Source of the DNA: Hibiscus mutabilis
Lineage: Eukaryota > Streptophyta > Magnoliopsida > Malvales > Malvaceae
Direction of reading: 5' to 3'
Assembly (NCBI GenBank): GCA_019671005.1
Contig: CM033752.1
Span: forward strand, 10,726,001 to 10,790,000
Length of the DNA stretch: 64,000 nt
Under the pieces are notes generated by a model. It saw nothing but the letters and a program-made list of their open reading frames with translations. It ran no database searches and was not told the DNA's origin. The position numbers and the translations under genes are program-made. Positions within the stretch are counted from its first letter, which is position 1; each line of letters opens with the position of its first letter. Positions 45,538 through 60,300 of this stretch are shown in pieces.

Positions 45538-48500
45538 TGTAACCCCTTCGACCCAGCCTAGACGTAAGATCGAACCGAGCGAGCCACATTAGGTTTACCG
45601 AGGTAAACCGTGAAGAAGAAACTCGAAACACGTCCATTTTTCCATTTATCTTATCTAGATGCAAATTATTAACCTATGTGTTCATATTAACAGCGGGTGA
45701 TGACTAAACTCAATCAGGCATCGAATTGACATCCAATTGTAATTTAGGGACCAAATTGCAATTCTGGAAAACTACAAGGACTTAACCCCTTTTTACGTTA
45801 CTGACCTTTAATTAATCCAATTTCATGCATACATGTCAAAACTCAGCTCACAACGATCATCCATACTCATTCAATTGCATCCACAACAATCAGGAACTAA
45901 AACGCAAGGAAACAGAACTTCAAATCATCCAAATAACTAAATTAATAGTAGTCGCATTAGTACAATTACACTTGTATCAGTACGTGTTTGCTATCTCAAA
46001 ATCCCCAAATTCCAGTAACCAAAACTCGTATCGAAACACCCTCGCGTACTGATATGCCTTACTTATTACACTTACCCCGTACCGAAACGGCTCCTCGTGT
46101 ACTGAAACGCTAAGCCTGGAAAGGCTTACCTATACCGATACGCTCAGCCTGCATACCGAAACACTGGCCTCAAATGGCCTAAGCTCGTACCGAAACACTT
46201 GCCCGCGTTTTGATACGCTAAGCATGGAATGGCTTACCTGTACCAAAATAAGGACACGTGTACCGATACGCCTGGACCTGAAATATCCTGGTTTGCTGGT
46301 TTAACATGCTTTCAAACATACCATAATATCCAAACATGCTTCTAACATGAATCCAATGCATTCAAGAGTCAAACCACAACAAAGCATCACAGATTCATCA
46401 ACAATCCATGGTAGTTAGCATCGAATATAAAACTAGAGGCATGCTTCCTAGAATCCAAACCAAGCAAACACCAAAACTCAAAACCAAAGCAAACAACAGT
46501 CCGAAAATGGCCATTTACAAACCAACGGCAGCAAACAACTTTGCTCAAACAGGGAGTTTAACAAACCATATCCCAAAACAACAACGGAAACCCCATTGCC
46601 CTTATTACTTATAGTCTAATTCAAAACATACTTTTAGTATCAAGTCTTTGACAATCCTTTGCTTCCTCGCTGCCTCTAAATCTTTAATTTTCTGCATTGA
46701 TGGACAAAGAGAGTGTAAGCACACTAGGCTTAGTGAGGGGTGCTAAAAACCAACACACCATCTATGCATTTAAAACCATTTTTCATCAACACATTGAAAT
46801 CTCATTTCAATCATCTTTTAGACATCACTTAAATCATCATTTGAACATCATGCCTTGAAAACCATGCCCTTAACACTTTCAAAACCAGCATATTAAGCCA
46901 TATGCAACATGTGCCATTAACCATCAGCAAATCCCATTGCTTAAGCCTTCCCATGCATAACAAACCATATGCAAAGCTTAAAAAGTAAACATGTATAAAT
47001 CACATTATACAACATAAACCATTACATGACACATCAACAATTATATTAGCTTACAAGTGATCATTAACCAAGTTCCATTACAAAATAGTTCATCGGATAC
47101 ATGGATTCAACAAGTGTCCTCACAAAACTTCAAGCCATCTCAACCGGAATAGCAATACAATCACAATCGTGGTACATTACAACCAGGTACACTTACAACC
47201 CACGGGGACACCAACCCTAACCCTCGGTTAGATGCTTAATCCACTAACGGTAGTTTACGGTACCATATAACCCCTCGACCATTGGGGTAATTAGATGGAG
47301 TATTCGGTACACCGTATAAAACCCCTCGACATCCAAGGTGACTTATTATAGTGCACTATCAATCCTATGGCCGACCAACTATATCCGATAACATTTTTTA
47401 AACCACATCACTTGCCAATATAATTAACAATTAACCACATACCTCGCTATTTTTATATGCATTAAACCAAACCTTTTTTCCAAAGCAACAAACCATGCTT
47501 TTCAACAAGTATTTCCACATACTTACAAGGATCACTTACCATGTGCATCCTTCAACATTTCATGATTAAAAATAGTATCTCACATACTTTAAAACGTGCT
47601 TAAATTTTAGGTATCATGTAATTCAAAACAAGTGCATAAAACCATTTTGTAAAAGCACGATCGAGAGAGAAAACCACTTTATGCTTACTTCTGAGTTTAA
47701 GCCAACATTTCAAGCTAAGTTTAAACTCCTATAAACTACTTTAAATCATTTCAAAGCTAAAATCCACGTTCTCACTCACCGATACGCGAAACCTTAATTC
47801 GCCGACGCGAATTCAAGCGTTCGAAACATCCAAAGCTTCACCGATAGCTTCTGAATTAGCCTCCCTTGTTTTAACAATATAACAACAGAAGATTAATGCA
47901 TCTCAATGCATTCAAACCACTGCAGCAACACTCTTCAAAAACATCAACAATTTTTTCACAATTACCCAACCACAACAACCGAAATCATCATCTTACTCTT
48001 TCTAAACACAACCCAACCACAAACTATCAATCTAACACTTCCATCAACATCAATCAACACTCAAAATAGGATTACATCGTCCTTATATCTCCAGCAAAAC
48101 TAAACAACTGCCACAACACCTCAAAAACACAAATCTAACAACCTAAATAATTAGGGATTCAAGGAGTTTCAGGATTCCAATGTTAAAAAAAACTTATCAA
48201 CATTATAAAACATCCGGTACATGTTTAAAATCAATCCTCAACACTGAAAAACAGATCCAATACGAATCTTCCTCAATTTCATCAATTAAACCCAATTTAA
48301 TCAAATAATCATCATAAATCATAAATCAAGGATCAAATACTTGAGAATATCAATAAATAACCATTCAATAGAGGAGAAAAACGAACCTTACCTCTATTGT
48401 GTGATTTCTCCCTCAATTGATTGATTAAAGCTTGAAAAACAAAGGATTTCAATGAGATTTTGCAAATCAAGATGAAGAATCATTTATAAATCAAGAATTC

Positions 48501-48755
48501 AAGAAAGTAGATCTCTCGCCTTTGAATTTGATGAAATCAAGAGTGTTTGGCAGAATAGAAGTTGAGAGAAAAGTTTTATGTCAAATCTTATAAAAATTAA
48601 TAACTACCTTTTTAATATTAAAACTCCTTTTTAATTAGTTCATAAAGCACATGTTAAAAACCTTGATTGAGGGAAAAACCATCAGCCAAAACTTGGTAAA
48701 ATAGCTCCCTAAAGATTCTAAGAATTTGAACCTTTACAAACTAGTCACCATTTAA
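45538..48755 (-). mobile_element. Probable solo LTR, ~3.2 kb
   Basis: Plus strand begins TGTAACCCCTTCGACC, which on the minus strand is a gypsy-like LTR end (GGTTACA). The other end is near TGGTGACTAG (minus, 48750). Read on the minus strand it has LTR-like features: AT-rich sequence with TTTTTATAAGATT (about 48590), pyrimidine-rich CTTTTCTCTCAAC, then a donor-like AGAGGTAAGG (about 48393) and a motif cluster. No PBS, PPT or protein domain was found. Flanks show no 5-bp duplication and the satellite phase overlaps by about 40 bp, so recombination may have changed the edges. A degenerate fragment of another repeat is possible. Confidence 0.55.
46010..46280. repeat. TACCGATACGC-type motif cluster in solo LTR
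   Basis: Around ten spaced copies of TACCGA(T/A)AC(G/A)C and similar, for example GTACCGAAACGGC, TACCGATACGCTCAG and GTACCGATACGCC, many followed by a repeated TAAGC(C/A)TGGAA.GGCTTACC phrase. The motif resembles the cluster in the M LTR. Confidence 0.75.
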
Positions 48756-49590
48756 CTTTTGAATATGATTATATTGCTTAACCTCAATTTTGAACTCTTT
48801 ACTTGGTTAAAATTCCAACGGGTCCACTGTAAAGCCATTTAGACATGCACGCCTTAAACTCCAACAAAACGGCCAAAAAATAAGATTAAATCACATTTTA
48901 TGACTTAAAATAATTATTTATGGGCTTTTCAACATGATTATATAGCTTAACCTTATTTTCAAAAATTTTCTTGGTTAAAATTCCAACGGGTCTACAATAA
49001 AGCCCATTTAAACATACACTCCTTAAACCCCAAAAAAGGCCAAAAAATAAGATTAAATCAAATTTTATGATTTAAAATATTTAGTTATGGGCTTTTGTAC
49101 ATGATTATATAGCTTAACCCTCATTTTCAAAAAATTTACTTGGTTAAAATTCCAACGTGCCCACAGTAAAGCCCATTTTAATATGCACGCCCTAAAACCC
49201 AACAAAATGGCCAGAAAATAATATTAAATCACATTTTTTACTTAAAATATATAGTTATGGGCTTTTTAACATTATTATATAGCTTAACCTTATTTTCAAA
49301 AAAATTATAGGTTAAAATTCCAACGGGTCCATTGTAAAGCCCATTTAGACAAGCACTCCTTAAACCCAACAAAACGACCACAAAATAAGATTAAATCAAA
49401 TTTAATGAGTTAAAATATTTTATTATGGGCTTTTGAATATGACTAGATAGCTTAACATTAATTTTAAAAAAAATTTACTCGATTAAAATTCTAACGGGTC
49501 CATTGTAAAGATCATTTAGACATGCACGCCTTAAACCCAACAAAACGAACACAAAATAAGATTAAATCAGATTTTATGAGTTAAAATATT

Positions 49591-50776
49591 TGATTATCGG
49601 CTTTTGAATATGATAATATAGCTTAACCTCAATTTTAAATTTTTTTACCTAGTTAAAATTCCAAGGGTCCACTATAAGCCCATTTAGACATACACGCCTT
49701 AAACCCCAACAAAACAGTCGAAAAATAAGATTAAATCAAATTTCATGACTTAAAATATTCAGTTATGGGCTTTTGAACATGATCATACAGCTTAACCTCA
49801 ATTTTAAAACTTTTTACTATGTTAAAATTCCAACGAGTCCACTGTAAAGCCCATTTACACATACAATCCTTAAACCCAACAAAACGACCACAAAATAAGA
49901 TTAAATCAAATTTTATGAGTTAAAATATTTGATTATGGCATTTTGAATATTATTATATAGGTTAACCTCAATTTCAAAACTTTTTTCTCGGTTAAAATTC
50001 TAACGGGTCCACTGTAAAGCTCATTTAGACATGTATGCCTAAAATGCAAACATAACGGCCGAAAATAAGATTAACTCACATTTTATGACTTAAAATACTT
50101 ATTTATAGGCTTTTGAACATGATTATATAGATTAAACGCATTTTCAAAAATTTTACTTTGTTAAAATTCCAACGGGTCCACTGTAAAGCCCATTTACACA
50201 TACAATCCTTAAACCCAACAAAACGACCACAAAATAAGATTAAATCAAATTTTATGAGTTAAAATATTTGATTATGTGCTTTTGAATATGATTATACAGC
50301 TTAACCTCAATTTTAAAACTTTTTACTCGGTTAAAATTCCAACGGGTCCACTTTATAGACCATTTTGACATGCATGCCTTAAATCCAACAAAATGGATAC
50401 AAAATAAGATTAAATCAAATTGTATGAGTTAAAATATTTGATTACGGGCTTTTGAATATGATTATATATATTCACCTCAATTCCAAAACTTTTTACTCAG
50501 TTAAAATTCCAACGGGTCCACTATAAAGCTCTTTTAGACTTGCACGACTTAAACCCAACAAAACAGCCATAAAATAAGATTAAATCAAATTTTATGAGTC
50601 AAAATATTTTATTATGGGCTATGAAATATGATTATATAGCTTAACCTCATTTTCAAAAAAATTTACTTGGTTAAAATTCTAACGGGTCCACTGTAAAGCC
50701 CTTTTAGACATTTATTCATGGGCTTTTGAGCATGATTATGTAGCTTAACCTCATTTCAGAAATTTTTACTTGGTTA
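49591..50776 (+). repeat. Segment duplicated ~6.6 kb downstream (copy 1)
   Basis: A run of about seven monomers, starting TGATTATCGGCTTTTG and including a shortened monomer (GACATTTATTCATGGGC near 50708), is repeated almost unchanged at 56201-57390. Shared rare variants include CCAAGGGTCCACTATAAGCC, AACAAAACAGTCG and TTACACATACAATCC. Confidence 0.9.
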
Positions 50777-53700
50777 AAATTCCAACGTGTCTACTGTAAA
50801 ACCCATTTAAACATACACTCCTTAAACCCAACAAAACGGCCGAAAAATAAGATTAAATCACATTTTATGACTTAAAACATTTAGTTATGGGCTTTTGAAC
50901 ATGATTATATATCTTAACCTCATTTTCAAAAATTTTTACTCGGTTAAAATTCCAACGGATCCACTGTAAAAACTAAATTAGACATGCACGCCTTAAAACC
51001 AACAAAACGGCTACAAAATTAGATTAAATCAAATTTAATGAGTTAAAATATTTTATTATGGGCTTATGAATATGATCATATAGCTTAACCTCAATTTCAA
51101 AATTTTTTTCTAGGTTAAAATTCCAAAAGGTCCATTGTAAAGTCCATTTTGGCATGCACGCCTTCAACCCAACAAAACTGCCACAAAATAAGACTAAATC
51201 AGATTTTATGATTTAAAATAGTTGATTATGGGATTTTGAATATTATTATATAGCATAACGTTAATTTCAAAACTTTTTAATCGGTTAAAATTCCAACGGG
51301 TCCACTGTAAAGCCCATTTAGACATGCACGCCTAAAGCCCCAACATAATGGCCGAAAAATAAGATTACATCACATTTTATGACTTAAAATACTTAGTTAT
51401 GGGCTTTTGAACATAATTATATAGATTAAACTCGTTTTCAAAACTTTTTACTCGATTAAAATTTCAATGGGGCCACTGTAAAGCCCATTTGGACATGAAC
51501 GCCTTAAACCCAACAAAACGACCACAAAATAAGATTAAATCAAATTTTATGTGTTAAAATACATGATTATAGGCTTTTGAACATGAATATATAGCTTAAC
51601 CTCACTTTTATAACTTTTTACTAGGTTAAAATTCTAACGGGTCTACTGTAAAGCCCATTTAGATATGCACGCCTTAAACCCAACAAAACGGTCAAAAATA
51701 AGATTAAATCAAATTTTATGACTTAAAATATTTAGTTATGGGCTTTTGAACGTGATTATACAGCTTAACATCAATTTTAGCACTTTTTACTCCGTTAAAA
51801 TTCCAACGGGTTCACTGTAAAGCCCATTTAGACATACACGCCTTAAACCTAACAAAACGGCCACAAAATAAGATTAAATCAAATTTTACGAGTTAATATA
51901 ATTTATTATGGGCTTTTGAATATGATTATATAGCTTAACCTCAATTTCAAAACTTTTTTACTCGGTTGAAATTCCAACGGGTCCACTGTTAAAATCATTT
52001 AGACATGCATGCCAAAAACCCCAACATAACGGCCGAAAAATAAGATTAAATCACATTTTATGACTTAAAATATTTTATTATGGGATTTTGAATATTATTA
52101 TATAGCTTAACCTCAATTTCAAACGTTTTTACTTGGTTAAAATTCCAATGGGTCCATTGTAAAGCCCATTGAGACATGTACGCCTAAAACCCCAACATAA
52201 CGGCAAAAAATAACATTTAATCATATTTTATGACTTAAAATTTTCAGTTATGGGCTTTTGAATATGATTATATAGCTTAAACGCATTTTCAGAAATTTTT
52301 ACTCGGTTAAAATTCCAACGGGTCCACTCTAAAGCTCATTTAGACATGCATGCCTTAAACCCAGCTAAACGGCCTCAAAATAAGATTAAATCAAATTTTA
52401 TGAGATAAAATATTTGATTATGAGCTTTTGAATATGATTATATAGCTTAACCTCATTTTTGTAAATTTTTACTCGGTTAAAATTCCAACGAGTCCACTAT
52501 AAATCCCATTGAGATTTGCACGCCTTAAACCCAACAAAATGACCACAAAATAAGATTGAATCACATTTTATGACTTAAAATATATAGTTATTGGATTTTA
52601 AACATAATTATATAGCTTAACCTCATTTTCAAAAAAAAAATCTCGGCTAAAATTCCAACAGGTACACTGTAAACCCAGTTAGACAAGCAAGCCTTAAACC
52701 CAACAAAATGGCCAAAAAATAAGATTAAATCAAACTTAATGAGTTAAAATATTTTATTATGGGCTTTTGAATATGATTATATAGCTTAACCTCAATTTCA
52801 AAAAAATTTACTTGGTTAAAATTTCAACGGGTCCACTTTAAAGCCCATTTAGACATGCACGCTTTAAACTCAGCAAAAAGGACACAAAATAAGATTAAAT
52901 CAAATTTTATGAGTAAAAATATTTGATTATGGGCTTTTGAATATGGTTATATAGCGAAACCTCAATTTCAAAACTTTTTATATGGTTAAAATTCCAACGG
53001 GTCCACTGTAAAGCCCATTTAGACATGAACCAAAAAATAAGAATAAGTCAAATTTTATGGCTTGAAATATTTAGTTATGGGCTTTTGAACATTATTATAT
53101 AGATTAAACTCATTTTTATATATTTTTACTCGGTTAAAATTCCTACAGGTCCACTGTAAAATCCCATTTAGACATGCATACCTTAAACCCAACAAAACAA
53201 CCACAAAATAAGATTAAATAAAATTTTATGAGTTAAAATATTTTATTATGGGCTTTTCAATATGATTATATAGCTTAACCTAGAATTTCATAAAATTTTA
53301 CTCGGTTAAAATTCCAACGGGTCCACAGTAAAGCCCATTTAGACATACACACCTTAAACCCCAACAAAACGACCAAAAAATAAGATTAAACCAAATTTTT
53401 TGAGTTAAATTTTTTGATTATGGGTTTTGAATATGATTATACATCTTAACCTTAATTTCAAAACTTTTTACTCAGCTAAAATTCAAACGGTCCACTGTAA
53501 ATCCCATTTAGACATGCACGCTAAAACCCTAACACAACGACCGAAAAATAAGATTAAATAACATTTTATAACTTAAAATAATTAGTTATGGGACCTGAAC
53601 ATGATTAAATAGCTTGAACTCATTTTTAGAACTTTTTTCTCGGTTAAAATTCCAATGGGCCCACTATAAAGCCCATTTAGACATGCACGCCTTAAACCCA

Positions 53701-56200
53701 ACAAAACGACCAAAATAAGAATAAATAAAATTTTATATGTTAAAATATTTGATTATGAGCTTTTGAATATGATTATATAACTTAACCTCAATTTTATAAC
53801 TTTTTACTCGGTTAAAATCCCAATGGGTCCACTTTAAAGCCCATTTAGATTTTCACCCAACAAAACAGCCACAAAATAATATTAAATCAAATTTTATGAG
53901 TTAAAATATTTGATTATGGTCTTTTGAATATGATTATACAGCTTAACCTCAATTTTAAAACTTTTTACTCGGTTAAAATTACAACGAGTCCAATTTAAAG
54001 CCCATTTAGGCATGCATCCAACAAAACGGCCACAAAATAAGATTAACTTAAATTTTATGAGTTAAAATATTTTATTATGGGCTATGAAATACGATTATAT
54101 AGCTTAACCTCATTTTCAGAAATTTTTGCTCAGTTAAAATTCCAACGGGTCCGCTGTAAAGCCCATTTAGACATGCACGCCTTAAACCCCAACAAAACTG
54201 TCGAAAAATAAGATTAAATCACATTTTATGACTTAAAATATTTAGTTATAGGATTTTGAAGATGATTATGTAGCTTAACCTCATTTTCAGAAATTTTTAC
54301 TTGGTTAAAATTCCAACGTGTCTACTTTAAAGCCCATTTAAACATACATTCCTTAAACCCAACAAAACGGCCGAAAAATAAGATTAAATCACATTTTATG
54401 ACTTAAAATATTTAGTTATGGGATTTTGAACATGATTATATATCTTAAACTCATTTTCAAAAGTTTTTACGAGGTTAAAATTCCAATGGGTCCACTGTAA
54501 AAACAAATTTAAACATGCACGCCTTAAGCCCAACAAAACGACCACAAAATTAGATTAAATCAAATTTAATGTGTTAAAATATGTTATTATGGGCTTATGA
54601 ATATGATTATGTAGCTTAACCTAAATTTCAAAACTTTTTTCACGGTTAAAATTCCAAAGGGTCCACTGTAAAGCTCATTTAGACACGCACGCCTTAAACC
54701 CAACAAAACAGCCATAAAATAAGATTAAATCAGATTTTATGAGTTAAAATATTTGATTATGGGCTTTTGAATATGATTATATAGCTTAACATCAATTTTA
54801 TAACTTTTTACTATGTCAGAATTCCAACGGGTCCACTGTGAAGCCCATTTAGATTTGCACGCCTTAAACCCAAGAAAACAACCACAAAATAAGATTAAGT
54901 AAAATTTTATGAGTTAAAATATTTTATTATGGGCTTTTGAATATGATTATATAGCTTAACCTCAATTTCAAAATATTTTTCTCGGTTAAAATTCCAACAG
55001 GTCCACTATAAAGCCCATTTAGACATGCACGCCTTAAACCCAACAAAATGGCTACAAAATAGGATTAAGTCAAATTTTATGAGTTAAAATATTTGATTTT
55101 GGGCATTTGAATATGATTATATAGCTTGACCTCAATCTCAAAACTTTTTACTCGGTTAAAATTCCAACGGGTCCACTGTAAAGCCCATTTAGACATGTAT
55201 GCCTAAAACCCCAACATAACGGCCGAAAAATAAGATTAAATCACATTTTATGACTTAAAACATATAGTTATGGGCTTTTGAACATGATTAAATAGATTAA
55301 ACACATTTTTAGAAATTTTTACTCGGTTAAAATTCCAACGAGTCCACAGTAAATCCCATTTAGACATGCATGCCTTAAACTCAACAAAACTGCCACAAAA
55401 TAATATTAAATCAAATTTTATGGGTTAAAATATTTTATTATGGGATTTTGAATATGATTATACAGCTTAACCTGAATTTTAGAAAGTTTTACTCGGTTAA
55501 AATTTCAACGGGTCCACCTTAATGCCCATTTAGACATGCATACCTTAAACACAACAAAACGGCCACAAAATAAGATTAAATCAATTTTATGAGTTAAAAT
55601 ATTTTATTGTGGGCTATGAAATATGATGATATAGCTTAACCTCATTTTCATAAATTTTTACTCGGTTAAAATTCCAACGGGTCCACTATAAAGCCATTTA
55701 GATATGTACGCCTTAAACCCCAACAAAACGGCCGAAAAAGAAGGTTAAATCACATTTTATGACTTAAAATATTTATTTATGGGCTTTTGAACAAGATTAT
55801 AAAGCTTAACCTCATTTTCAGAAAATTTTCTCGGTTAAAATTCCATCGGGTCCACTATAAAGTCCATTTAGACATGTATGCCTTAAACTCAACAAAACGG
55901 CCACAAAATAAGATTAAAACAAATTTAATGAGTTAAAATATTTTATTATGGGCTTTTGAATATTATTATATATCTTAACCTCAATTTTAAAAGTTTTTAC
56001 TTGGTTAAAATTATAACGGGCCCACTTAAAGCCCATTTGTAGTTGCGCGCCGCCTTAAACCAAACCAAACGACCACAAAATAAGTTAAATCAAATTTTAT
56101 GAGTTAAAATATTTTATTATGGGCTATGAAATTTGATTATATAGCTTAACCTCATATTTAGAAATTTTTACTTAGTTAAAATAAGATTAAATCAAATTTT

Positions 56201-57390
56201 TGATTATCGGCTTTTGAATATGATAATATAGCTTAACCTCAATTTTAAAATTTTTTACCTAGTTAAAATTCCAAGGGTCCACTATAAGCCCATTTAGACA
56301 TACACGCCTTAAACCCCAACAAAACAGTCGAAAAATAAGATTAAATCAAATTTCATGACTTAAAATATTCAGTTATGGGCTTTTGAACATGATCATACAG
56401 CTTAACCTCAATTTTAAAACTTTTTACTATGTTAAAATTCCAACGGGTCCACTGTAAAGCCCATTTACACATACAATCCTTAAACCCAACAAAACGACCA
56501 CAAAATAAGATTAAATCAAATTTTATGAGTTAAAATATTTGATTATGGCATTTTGAATATTATTATATAGGTTAACCTCAATTTCAAAACTTTTTCTCGG
56601 TTAAAATTCTAACGGGTCCACTGTAAAGCTCATTTAGACATGTATGCCTAAAATGCAAACATAACACAAAAAAAAATAAGATTAACTCACATTTTATGAC
56701 TTAAAAAATACTTATTTATAGGCTTTTGAACATGATTATATAGATTAAACTCATTTTCAAAAAATTTTACTTGGTTAAAATTCCAACGGGTCCCTTTGTA
56801 AAGCCCATTTACACATACAATCCTTAAACCCAACAAAACGACCACAAAATAAGATTAAATCAAATTTTATGAGTTAAAATATTTGATTATGTGCTTTTGA
56901 ATATGATTATACAGCTTAACCTCAATTTTAAAACTTTTTACTCGGTTAAAATTCCAACGGGTCCACTTTATAGACCATTTTGACATGCATGCCTTAAATC
57001 CAACAAAATGGATACAAAATAAGATTAAATCAAATTGTATGAGTTAAAATATTTGATTACGGGCTTTTGAATATGATTATATATATTCACCTCAATTCCA
57101 AAACTTTTTACTCAGTTAAAATTCCAACGGGTCCACTATAAAGCTCTTTTAGACTTGCACGACTTAAACCCAACAAAACAGCCATAAAATAAGATTAAAT
57201 CAAATTTTATGAGTCAAAATATTTTATTATGGGCTATGAAATATGATTATATAGCTTAAACTGATTTTCAAAAAATTTTACTATGTTAAAATTCTAACGG
57301 GTCCACTGTAAAGCCCTTTTAGACATTTATTCATGGGCTTTTGAGCATGATTATGTAGCTTAACCTCATTTCAGAAATTTTTACTTGGTT
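56201..57390 (+). repeat. Segment duplicated ~6.6 kb downstream (copy 2)
   Basis: Second copy of 49591-50776. Both edges fall in broken monomers: on the left TTAGTTAAAATAAGATTAAATC skips most of a unit, and on the right GGTTAAAATGACACAAAATAAG does the same. It has small differences from copy 1, including GGGTCCCTTTG for GGGTCCACTG (about 56790) and an A-run near 56665. Confidence 0.9.
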
Positions 57391-60300
57391 AAAATGACAC
57401 AAAATAAGATTAAATCAAATTTTATTAGTTAATGTATTTGATTATGGGCTTTTGAATATGATTATATAGCTTAACCTCAATTTTAAAACTTTTTACTCGG
57501 TTAAGATTCCAACGGGACCACTATAAAGCCCATTTAGACATGCACGCCTTAAACCCTAACAAAATAGCCGAAAAATAAGATTAAATTAAATTATATGAAC
57601 TAAAATATTTAGTTATAGTCTTTTTGAAAATGATTATATGACATAAGCTCAATTTTAAAACTTTTTACTCTCTTAAAATTCCAACGGGTCCACTGTAAAG
57701 CCTATTTAGACATACACGCCTTAAACCCAACAAAATGGCCACAAAATAAGATTAAATCAAATTTTATAAGTTAAAATATTTGATTATGGGTTTTTGAATA
57801 TGATTATATATCTTAACCTCAATTTCAAAATGTTTTACTCGGTTAAAATTCTAACGAGTCCACTGTAAAGCTCATTTAGAAATGCACAGCTAAAAACCCA
57901 ACATAACAGCCGAAAAATAATATTAAATCACACTTTATGACTTAAAATATTTATTTATGGGATTTTGAACAATATTATATAGATTAAATGCATTTCCAGA
58001 AATTTTTACTCGGTTAAAATTCCAATGGGTCCACTGTAAAGCCCATTTAGACATGCACGTCTTAAACCCCAACAAAACGACAACAAAATAAGATTAAATC
58101 ATATTTTATGAGTTGAAATATTTGATTCTGTGCTTTTGAATATGATTATATAGATTAACCTCAATTTTAAAACTTTTTACTCGGTTAAAATTCCAACGGG
58201 TCTACTTTAAAGCCCTTTTAGACATACGTGCCTTAAACCCAACAAAACAAACCACAAGATAAGATTAAATCAAATTTTATGAGTTAAAATATTTTATTAT
58301 GGGCTTTTGAATATGATTATATATCTTAACATCAATTTCAAAACTTTTTACTCGGTTAAAATTCTAACGGATCCACTATAGAGCCCATTGAGACTTGCAC
58401 GACTTAAGCCCAACAAAACGACCACAAAATAAGATTAAATCAAATTTTATGTGTTAAAATAATGTATTATTGGCTATAAAATATTATTATATAGCTTAAC
58501 CTCAATTTCAAAACTTATTACTCGGTTAAAATTCCAACGGGTCCATTGTAAAGCCCATTTAGACATGCACGCCTTAAACCCAACAAAACGGCCAAAAAAT
58601 AAGATTAAATCAAATGTAATGAGTTAAAATATTTTATTATGGGCTTTTGAATATTATTATATAGCTTAACCTCAATTTTAAAACTTTTTACTCTTTTAAA
58701 ATTCCAACGGGTCCACTGTAAAGCCCATTTAGACATACACGCCTTAAACCCAACAAAATGGCCACAAAATAAGATTAAATCAAATTTTATAAGTTAAAAT
58801 ATTTGATTATGGACTTTTGAATATGTTTATATATCTTAACCTCAATTTCAAAATGTTTTACTCGGTTAAAATTCTAACGGGTCCACTGTAAAGCTCATTT
58901 AGAAATGCACGGCTAAAACCCCAACATAACGACCAAAAAATAAGATTAAATCATATTTTTTCACTTAAAATATTTATTTATGGGATTTTGAACATTATTA
59001 TATAGATTAAACGCATTTCCAGAAAATTTTACTCTGTTAAAATTCCAATGGGTCCACTCTAAAGCCCATTTAGACATACACGCCTTAAACCCCAACAAAA
59101 CGACAACAAAATAAGATTAAATCATATTTTATGAGTTAAAATATTTTATTTTGTGCTTTTGAATATGATTATACAGCTTAACCACAATTTTGAAACTTTT
59201 TACTTGGTTAAAATTCCAACGGGTCCACTTTAAAGCCCTTTTAGACATACATGCCTTAAACCCAACAAAATAGCCACACAATAAGATTAAATCAAATTTT
59301 ATGAGTTAAAATATTTTATTATAGGCTTTTGAATATGATTATATATCTTAACCTCAATTTCAAAACTTTTTACTCGGTTAAAATTCTAACGGGTCCACTG
59401 TAGAGCACATTGAGACTTGCACGACTTAAACCCAACAAAACGACAACAAAATAAGATTAAATCAAATTTTATGTGTTAAAATAATGTATTATTGGCTATA
59501 AAATATTATTATATAGCTTAACCTCAATTTCAAAATTTTTTACTCGGTTAAAATTCCAACGGGTCCATTGTAAAGCCCATTTAGACATGCACGCCTTAAA
59601 CCCAACAAAACGGCCAAAAATTAAGATTAAATCAAATTTAATAAGTTAAAATATTTTATTATGGGATTTTGAATACGATTATATAGCTTAACCTCAATTT
59701 TAAAACTTTTTACTCTCTTAAAATTCCAAATGACAAAAAATAAGTCCCATTTTATGAGTTAAAAGCCCATTTAGACATACACTCAATTTTTAAACCCAAC
59801 AAAAAAATGGCCACAAAATAAGATTAAATCAAATTTTATAAGTTAAAATATTTGATTATGGACTTTTGAATATGATTATATATCTTAACCTCAATTTCAA
59901 AATGTTTTTTACTTGGTTAAAAATTTAACGGGTCCCTTTTAAAAAAAGCTCATTTAGAAATGCACGGCTAAAACCCAAAATAACGAAAAAAAAATAAGAT
60001 TAAATCATATTTTTTGACTTAAAATATTTATTTATGGGATTTTGAACATTATTATATAGATTAAACGCATTTTCAAAAATTTTTTAAATCAAATTTTTGT
60101 TAAAATTCCAATGGGTCCACTCTAAAGCCCATTTAGACATACACAGCTCATTTAAACCCCAACAAAACGACAACAAAATAAGATTAAATCATATTTTATG
60201 AGTTAAAATATTTTATTTTGTGCTTTTTTAATATGATTATACAACTTAACCACAATTTTAAAACTTTTTACTCGGTTAAAATTCCAAAGGGTCCATTTTA

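Noticed and set aside
45825..48103. Several plus-strand frames in the solo LTR
   Set aside because: Low-complexity, His/Asn/Thr-rich translations of AC-rich LTR sequence with no recognised domain.
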